Origin: Monarcha castaneiventris obscurior
Lineage: Eukaryota > Chordata > Aves > Passeriformes > Monarchidae
Length of the DNA: 64,000 bases
Reading direction: 5' to 3'
Assembly (NCBI GenBank): GCA_026261815.1
Contig: JAMPIT010000230.1
Location: forward strand, 2,365,501-2,429,500
Shown piece after piece: positions 58,501 to 64,000 of the stretch. Position 1 is the stretch's first letter. The number at the start of each line of letters is the position of its first letter. Position numbers and translations under genes: made by a program. A model generated the notes under the pieces. The model was given only the letters and a program-made list of their open reading frames with translations, made no database searches and had not been told where the DNA came from.

Positions 58501-61500
58501 GGTTGCAGACACAGCTGAATCTGTGAGCACAAAAAGTGTCTCAGTTCATCTGTTCCTGTCAGAAAAAATCAAGTGTTAGAAAGAATATTGAATATAGCTT
58601 ATTTTCATTATGCTTTTGAAGATACTGTTAGTACTTTATAATGTCAGTGTAGCATAATATTCTTTAGCTGGTCTGTGTGTTATGGTTCCACAGAAATAAC
58701 TCTGAATATTGAGGGGACTTTACTACTAATGATCTTATGTCCTCTATCCCTGGCAGGGGAGGCTTAGATTGGATATTACCTTCACAAATTACCAGTGTTG
58801 GAAGTATCCTTTGAATAATGCGTATTACTTTTTTATGGATAAAGAAAACTAGAATATCTCTGGTTCATCACCTTTGCATGAATATTTTTCAGGGATTAAA
58901 CAAAAATCTAAAAATTGTAGGGACAACAAAAGGAGGAAAAAAATATTTTTTATCTTATTAGTCACTCTCATCCCAAATATACTTGTATTGCAAATATACG
59001 TGCCACGTGTTATCCTGTAACTCTTGTACTTTGGCTTTTACACATTAATCAAGTATGACGTCTGAGTCTCAGTTTTTCATCCTGTTTTTCCTTTTTACAT
59101 TGTCTTTTTAGGACTCAAGATCATTGTAGGGGCACTTATCCAGTCTGTTAAGAAACTCTCTGATGTGATGATCCTGACTGTTTTCTGCCTGAGTGTCTTT
59201 GCCCTCATAGGCCTGCAGCTTTTTAAGGGCAATCTCAGACAAAAGTGTATCAGGAACACTACATTTTGTAATAAAACATGGGAAAGTTATGAAGCCTTTG
59301 CTAATGATTCAGGTAATTTTTTTCTCCTTAATTCTTCTTCAGATAATGATTTAGACTCCTATGCACACATGTATAACCACAGCTGTGAAGTATGTTGATG
59401 TTTTGATTGATATTTTGATGAGTAACTCCCTGATAATGGCCTTCTAATTGTCAGAGCAGCCTGCAGGCATCCAGAAATGCACTCCTTCCCTTCATTATAG
59501 GAAAAAGCACTCCCAAATTTTCCAGTAACATCCAGTCCTGTTTCCCTGAATGATATGACAATAACTGGAACACACATTAGCTCCTTCTCTGTTGCAATTC
59601 CCCAAAGTTCACCTTTTACTACCCTTACATCTTCATTTTCCTGCCCAGTGAGAACTGTTCTTCAGCTTGAAACAGAGGAATTTGTTGGAAAGTCAAATTA
59701 CTTACTACTTGACATCAAATATGTCTTATTTTATGTCTTATATAAGATATATACAATATACATCTTTCACATTTACACCTTGTCTGAGGATGGTGATGGA
59801 ACCATGGAGCAGAGATCTGAAAATGCATCAAACCACTCTCAGAGGAACAACTGTAAGATGCAATTCAGAATAGCAAAGCCTTGCACTAAAGGAGAAGCCA
59901 CAATATATGTGAAAAAACCAGACTCAAAATAATGTCTGTGCCAGAAATATGAAGAAAGCTTCATCACTGAAGAAACCCTCCCCCATTGAGTTCAGACATA
60001 GCAGCAGTTGCACAGGGAGAGAAGAATTGTCCCAGGAGAATTGCTGAAATACAGGAAAAGCCACCCAGAATTGCTGTTTGTCCACACTCTGTGTGGGAGA
60101 TTTGTTCAGACAGGATTTCTTCAATAACTTCATAGTCCAGGGGAAGAAAGTGTAAAAAAGATTTTTGAGGAAAACCTTTTTTTTCCTACCAAAAGTCTAC
60201 ACATAAGAAGCAAGTAATTTACATGTACAGAATGCTGTAAAAATCATAATTGAAAGCAAACTTGAGAAGGAAATAATCAGTGACTAGAACACCATAACAG
60301 AAACAATGGATGTGACAAAGTTGGGCTAAAAATGCTGATTTTCTGTGCTGAAGAACAGGAAGCAAAAGGATCCATATTTTAGTGTATACAGAACATTGAA
60401 GCTGTATGAAGGCAATGTCCTGGAGGAAGTAGAGCTCAAGAAATTAAAAATCTGCATTGTTTCACAACCTTTGTGTTGTTCAAATACTATGCCAAAAGGA
60501 ATAGGAGAGCCCAGACAAATTTAATGCATGGTAGATTACTTTCCTATGGGATTTAAGAAGTACAGCACTATAAGCCCAGTTTTCTATAAAATATATTTTT
60601 ATATCTATTTTTAAATATATTTTTATGGACTGCTTTAGTCCTGATTTTATGGGAAGTTCCCATCTCCCTCATGGAGAACTGTATGTTATGATTCTCCAAA
60701 GTTCAATCATTGAATCTTCTTAAAAAAACCCTTTTTTCTTCAGTTTGCAGGAGTGGAGCTGAGCAAGATTTCAGTGAAAAGTAGCCCAGATAGGGACTCC
60801 TGCATTTATGAAGTATGTACATGGTATGGTAGAACTGATATCAAAGGTTCCTGGTGGCTCTGAATCATGCTGACTTATCTGATGAGCACAGGAGAGGTTT
60901 GAGAACACCAGGGAGACATGAGACCTCCCTCATATCTGGGATAATAAATCCACATCTTAATGGAGATAATTAGCTATTAGCTAAAGCTTTTAGTTTGATT
61001 CTGCTGATAACAGAGTAACTAATGCTAAGAGAAATAGGGGAAGAGTTCAAAAAGGGCACAGCTCCAGCATCCTGATGGATAAATCTGCATTTCTCAGCTA
61101 AGCAGGGTTAGGAGCTGCTGTTTGGCTCAGCAGTGGTGGAGATTCACACAGCCAAATACTCTTTCTTGCTCCTCAGAACAGGACTTTGTTTTTTATTGCT
61201 CGTTGGAAATAGAACTGGTCTGTTCTATTCCTAGTGATGTTCACACACTTTCTTGGAGACGCCCAATTGAACTGGCCAGAACTGTGCCAGAGTTTGTGCC
61301 AACATTTACCAAATATTGACTTGGTTTACCATTTAGATTAGATGTTAGGGAGAAATTCTTTATTCAGGGAGCGGTGAGGCCCTGGCACAGGTTGCCCAGA
61401 GAAGCTGTGGCTGCCCCATCCCTGGAAGTGTCCCAGGCCAGGTTGGACAGGGCTTGGAGCAACCTGGGATAGTGGAAGATGCCCCTGCCCATGGCAAGGG

Positions 61501-63380
61501 GTTGGACTGAGATGAGTTTTACAGTCCCTTCCAACCTAAACAACTCTGGGATTCTATGACTGTGTCTGAGCCTATGCCTTCCAGTGCTTCATTTCCTTTA
61601 TACAGACGTAGCCAAAGTGATAATACCTTCAAAAATTCTGCATTAAGGATTGCCTTCAGTCTGAAATTTGTGCATACACAGATGAATGTTTATAAATGAG
61701 GCCAGGACATCCTGCAATCTGGTGCAGTTAATGTGAGCACGGGAAACCTGTGCACTCTCTCTTACAGGTCACTGGTTACTCATCACTACTCATGTTAAAT
61801 GATAGAGGATTCAGCCTAGAAAGTGCTCTGGGTTTAATTTTTTCCCCCCCTTTTTTTTTTTAATAGATGACTTTGCTAGGAAAAATGGTACTGTGGATAT
61901 TTTGCTGTGTGGTCAGGGTGCTGGGTAAGTGCACTTAAGATTATTTCTTCCTCTGAAGTTTGCTCTGCCTCAGTGCTCCTACATTTGCTCAGTCATGTGA
62001 GACAAAAGCAGAAATTCCAAGCTTTCCCTGAATGCAGAAACAAGAACACAGAAAACAAAGTATAGCAAACAGTCAGATAATTTAAGTCTTGTAGGGAATG
62101 AAGTATGAACCTGCAGTTGGCTTATTCAGGTCTAATTAGTCTTTCAGACTTTCCAGAAGTGCTCTTCCTCTTCTCCATGGATGTATGAGAGAGCTGAAAA
62201 GGTGAAAGGTCTGGGGAATAGCACAGGATAGACAGTTTCCTCTCTGTGAAGGCTCATGAGTGTTAAACTGGAAAAACAAAACATGAATTTTGGAGTGTGG
62301 GTTTGGGCAAGGAGAGAGATGTGGCTGCTTTGCAGTGAGGGGCAGGGGATGAGGATTGGAGATGAGGGAGCTGTCCTGGGATGCTGTTCTACTCCAGCCT
62401 GTCTTCTTCTTTTGTTGCTGGATTGAGGGTCCCTCCTTCCAGCCAATACTACCTGGAGTAGAAAATTGTTTTGCAATGAACTGCAGAGCTGAAACATAAT
62501 CAGAACTCTTGCATAAGCTGAAGGTTTCCTTGAAATCTGCATGGTTATGAGAGCTCCACTTTTTGTTATTAATTCTAGGGTCTGTCCTCCTGGCTATAAA
62601 TGCTGTAAAATTGGGCCAAATCCTGATTATGGTTTCACCAGTTTTGATACATTTGGCTGGGCTTTTCTGTCCTTATTCCGCCTGATGACCCAGGACTACT
62701 GGGAGCGTCTGTACCAACAGGTACCAGCTTTGTGCATGGTTCAGAACTGGTCTTCTTTAGTTGAAGCAGAAAATGTGTAGAGAGGACAAAAAACCTCAAA
62801 TAAAAGCAATAGCTGCAAGCCATCAAGCCCATGTCTTCCCTTCTCCCTGTGAGTCCTAGACAAGGGATGCTGAAGTGCTTCCCAGCCCTTTCACCCTGCT
62901 CTTGGAAAAAAGTACTAAAAGGGTTCTGTACTGTCCTTCAAAAATATAAACATGCCTTCTTGGTTGTCCTCATGGGATGTACAATCAGGGATTCACGTGT
63001 GAGGGTATAGGAGGAGGGAGAAAGATGGGGAAGAAGGGCCAAGGAAGATCTAAATTCCATTTAAGCTTCCTAAAGCGTTGTGTCTAGGAAGCTCAGTGCT
63101 CCTAAAGAATTTCAGAGACACATTGAAAACCTACTTGGTATTTTTTGTGGTAATGTTTATCTCTGGGGTGTGTTGCTTGCAGACCCTCAGAGCTTCTGGG
63201 AAGGTGTATATAATCTTCTTCATGATGGTCATCTTTCTGGGCTCATTTTATCTAGTCAACTTGATTCTGGCTGTAGTAACAATGTCATACGAGGACCAGA
63301 ACAAGGCCACCATTGCTGAAACCGAGGCAAAGGAAAGGAAATTTCGGGAAGCCATGGAATTACTGCAGAAGGAGCAAGAG
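52299..63380 (+). CDS. SCN10A: Voltage-gated sodium channel alpha subunit, Nav1.8-like (3' part outside window)
   Basis: This is the spliced 5' part of a second sodium channel gene. Exons 52299-52553, 53596-53714, 55764-55859, 57402-57530, 58307-58398, 59112-59312, 61867-61924, 62579-62720 and 63183-63380 join into 430 codons in frame. They cover the N-terminus and all of domain I (S1-S6 with pore) up to the start of the I-II linker. Six exon lengths (119, 129, 92, 142, 198 and the phase-0 first exon) match the family pattern. SCN10A is favoured over SCN5A by TNNFRRFT near the start, [21 protein letters not shown] and GFCLNEFTF. An in-frame TAA at 52293-52295, two codons before the ATG, and an A-rich G+4 start context support the start. 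The remaining three domains lie beyond the right edge. In mammals the channel carries action-potential current in nociceptors. Confidence 0.8.
52554..53595 (+). other. Intron of SCN10A
   Basis: GT-AG intron with an (ATTTA)n pentanucleotide repeat near its start. Otherwise unassigned. Confidence 0.75.
52597..52632. repeat. (ATTTA)n pentanucleotide microsatellite
   Basis: Repeated TTTAA/ATTTA units at the start of the first coding intron of SCN10A. Confidence 0.8.
53596..53714 (+). CDS. SCN10A: SCN10A exon 3: N-terminus to start of DI S1
   Basis: 119 bases, exact family length (acceptor TAAAAG). It encodes [20 protein letters not shown] and [19 protein letters not shown]. The donor is ATATCCTTTT, the textbook U12-type AT-AC 5' splice site that the family has at this position. 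Confidence 0.95.
53715..55763 (+). other. U12-type AT-AC intron of SCN10A
   Basis: The intron starts with the minor-spliceosome donor ATATCCTTTT. It ends in CCTTAC, with a branch-site-like CCTTCAC at 55744-55750, 13 bases before the AC. The family carries a U12-type AT-AC intron at this position (SCN4A intron 2, SCN5A intron 3). It also contains a CR1 fragment at 54875-55340. Confidence 0.9.
54875..55340 (+). mobile_element. CR1 LINE 3' end in the U12 intron of SCN10A
   Basis: Contains TTTTCAGCCTGGAGAAGAGG, GGTTCTTCACCCAGAGGGTG and the closing CCTATGATTCTATGA, about 460 bases. Confidence 0.85.
55764..55859 (+). CDS. SCN10A: SCN10A exon 4: DI S1
   Basis: 96 bases preceded by CCTTAC (AT-AC intron end) and followed by GTAAGT. 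It encodes S1 ([19 protein letters not shown]) and a serine-rich S1-S2 loop ending NTYVE. It is two codons longer than SCN5A exon 4. The acceptor was chosen because AC here gives the correct phase, and S1 then aligns with SLFITVTILVNC of mammalian SCN10A. Confidence 0.85.
55860..57401 (+). other. Intron of SCN10A
   Basis: GT-AG intron. Nothing recognised. Confidence 0.75.
57402..57530 (+). CDS. SCN10A: SCN10A exon 5: DI S2-S3
   Basis: 129 bases, exact family length (CCTTAG / GTAAGT). It encodes [20 protein letters not shown], then [14 protein letters not shown] and LDFIVIVMA, i.e. S2 and S3 of the first voltage sensor. Confidence 0.96.
57531..58306 (+). other. Intron of SCN10A
   Basis: GT-AG intron. 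I looked for a duplicate of the S4 exon (neonatal/adult pair) and found none. Confidence 0.75.
58307..58398 (+). CDS. SCN10A: SCN10A exon 6: DI S3-S4 loop and S4
   Basis: 92 bases, exact family length (CCTCAG / GTAAGA). It encodes [12 protein letters not shown] and the S4 helix [18 protein letters not shown]. In several paralogues this exon is a duplicated neonatal/adult pair; no second copy is visible between 57531 and 59111. Confidence 0.95.
58399..59111 (+). other. Intron of SCN10A
   Basis: GT-AG intron. Nothing recognised. Confidence 0.75.
59112..59312 (+). CDS. SCN10A: SCN10A exon 7: DI S4-S5, S5 and extracellular loop
   Basis: 201 bases (TTTTTAG / GTAATT). It encodes [21 protein letters not shown]5 with [12 protein letters not shown], and a loop with NTT, NKT and NDS sequons. 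The reading frame stays open past the donor, but ending at 59312 gives the join [20 protein letters not shown]. That join aligns well with the family and restores phase. Confidence 0.9.
59313..61866 (+). other. Intron of SCN10A with CR1 tail
   Basis: 2.6 kb GT-AG intron containing a CR1 3' end (61335-61565). The rest is unassigned. Confidence 0.75.
61335..61565 (+). mobile_element. CR1 LINE 3' end
   Basis: Contains CCTGGCACAGGTTGCCCAGA, GGAGCAACCTGGGATAGTGG and the end GGGATTCTATGA. Confidence 0.9.
61867..61924 (+). CDS. SCN10A: SCN10A exon 8: DI pore turret
   Basis: 58 bases (long T-tract then TTTAATAG / GTAAGT). It encodes [18 protein letters not shown] with the LLCG hallmark and an NGT sequon. 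It is too short to stand out as an open frame, and was found by motif and by the required phases (2 bases in, 2 out). It is two codons shorter than SCN5A exon 8. Confidence 0.88.
61925..62578 (+). other. Intron of SCN10A
   Basis: GT-AG intron. Nothing recognised. Confidence 0.75.
62579..62720 (+). CDS. SCN10A: SCN10A exon 9: DI pore and selectivity filter
   Basis: 142 bases, exact family length (ATTCTAG / GTACCA). It encodes [19 protein letters not shown] and [15 protein letters not shown]. The filter Asp is residue 356 and is followed by Tyr 357 (62697-62699). Mammalian Nav1.8 has Ser at this position. Confidence 0.96.
62721..63182 (+). other. Intron of SCN10A
   Basis: Short GT-AG intron. 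Nothing recognised. Confidence 0.75.
63183..63380 (+). CDS. SCN10A: SCN10A exon 10: DI S6
   Basis: 198 bases, exact family length (CTTGCAG / GTACGT). It encodes [40 protein letters not shown] and the start of the I-II linker ending QKEQE. Confidence 0.96.
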
Positions 63381-64000
63381 GTACGTAAATTATTTGCTTA
63401 ATTAAGTGTTTGTCTCAGAGTTCTATTGTTGATCACACAGAATGGTTTGGGTTGGAAGGGGCCTTGAAGATCACCTCATTCTATGCCCCTGCAGTGGCCA
63501 GGGACACCTTCCACTAGATCAGGTTGCTCAGAGCCCCATCCAGACATAAGAAAAAGCATCACTCCCTGTGTACAGCTGTGTATAACTCATGGAAACAGGA
63601 GCAAGTAATAACTTATTGAAATTAGTGATTCTGGGAGCTGCAGAACAATTCTTTGTTCACCTGTGTATGTTTCCTGTGAAACAATTATTTTTATTCTGGA
63701 TAAAAAACATTAATAAGTTGATGTTACTTTGAGAAAAGCAGTATTTTAAAATCTGGAAAACATAGAATTCCATCAACCAGCAGCTTCCAAAAGCAAATGT
63801 AGTAGTTTTTTTAAATCTTTCTATTCCATTTTGTCATTTGGGCTGCTGAGCTAAGAAACATACAGTAATTCTGCTGCATTAACATCTGAGCCAAAACCTA
63901 TTGTAGTTGAATGAAAAGTCTCTTGATAACTTAAATGACTTAGAAGCTTCTGGAACAACATACTCCTGTGTTTTTAAAATATCATCCTAAATTCATCATG
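63381..64000 (+). other. Intron of SCN10A (right part outside)
   Basis: Begins GTACGT and runs to the window edge. It contains an inverted CR1 tail at 63432-63545. Confidence 0.7.
63432..63545 (-). mobile_element. CR1 LINE 3' end, inverted
   Basis: CACACAGAATGGTTTGGGTT through GGTTGCTCAGAGCCCCATCC, the reverse complement of a CR1 tail. Confidence 0.85.

Noticed and set aside
57531..59111. Duplicate neonatal/adult S4 exon in SCN10A
   Set aside because: No second copy of the YV...[12 protein letters not shown] coding segment was found.
59313..59395. Read-through extension of SCN10A exon 7
   Set aside because: The frame stays open to 59395, but stopping at 59312 gives a good donor, the correct phase and a clean family alignment with exon 8.
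59555..59932. 125-codon open frame in an SCN10A intron
   Set aside because: Between exons 7 and 8 in the wrong phase, with no family similarity.
1..64000. CRISPR arrays, operons, tRNA or rRNA genes
   Set aside because: The sequence is vertebrate. No direct-repeat spacer array and no recognisable structural RNA gene was seen.

Overview
The window is vertebrate nuclear DNA, most likely from a bird and probably a songbird. It is AT-rich with small exons and kilobase-scale introns. It carries many short CR1 LINE tails, the dominant avian retrotransposon, plus solitary retroviral LTRs and no SINEs. There is no bacterial-type gene organisation.

Two voltage-gated sodium channel alpha-subunit genes lie head to tail on the plus strand. 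Gene 1 enters already in progress. Its exons run from 413 to 27725, from the end of the domain I extracellular loop to the stop codon: 20 exons, 4538 coding bases, 1511 residues, in frame throughout. It is best read as SCN11A (Nav1.9-like), from its short domain I-II linker, its short C-terminus without a PPxY motif, and its place upstream of gene 2. Gene 2 starts at an ATG at 52299 and runs off the right edge: nine coding exons, 430 codons, ending after domain I S6. Its N-terminal signatures fit SCN10A (Nav1.8-like). The order SCN11A then SCN10A matches the mammalian SCN11A-SCN10A-SCN5A cluster in transcription direction. Most exon lengths equal those of the mammalian family exactly.

Between the genes (about 28.7 to 52.3 kb) lies a spacer with CR1 fragments, one clear solo LTR, a second LTR-like block and unassigned sequence. 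The first, non-coding exon and the promoter of gene 2 must lie somewhere there or in its right part, but I could not locate them.

The main points of interest are protein changes in otherwise intact channels. (i) The inactivation motif IFM of the III-IV linker reads LFL in gene 1, with two nearby changes in the domain IV S4-S5 linker that helps form its receptor. (ii) Domain II S4 of gene 1 appears to have lost one three-residue gating-charge repeat. (iii) Both genes have Tyr, not the mammalian Ser, at the domain I tetrodotoxin-determining position, which predicts toxin-sensitive channels. (iv) Two non-canonical AT-AC introns are directly visible: a U2-type one in gene 1 and a U12-type one in gene 2. 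Two solo LTRs of one family (TGATGCC...GGCATCA ends, 4-bp target duplications) sit in a gene 1 intron and in the spacer. I found no new genetic system; the novelty lies in the predicted biophysics of these channels.
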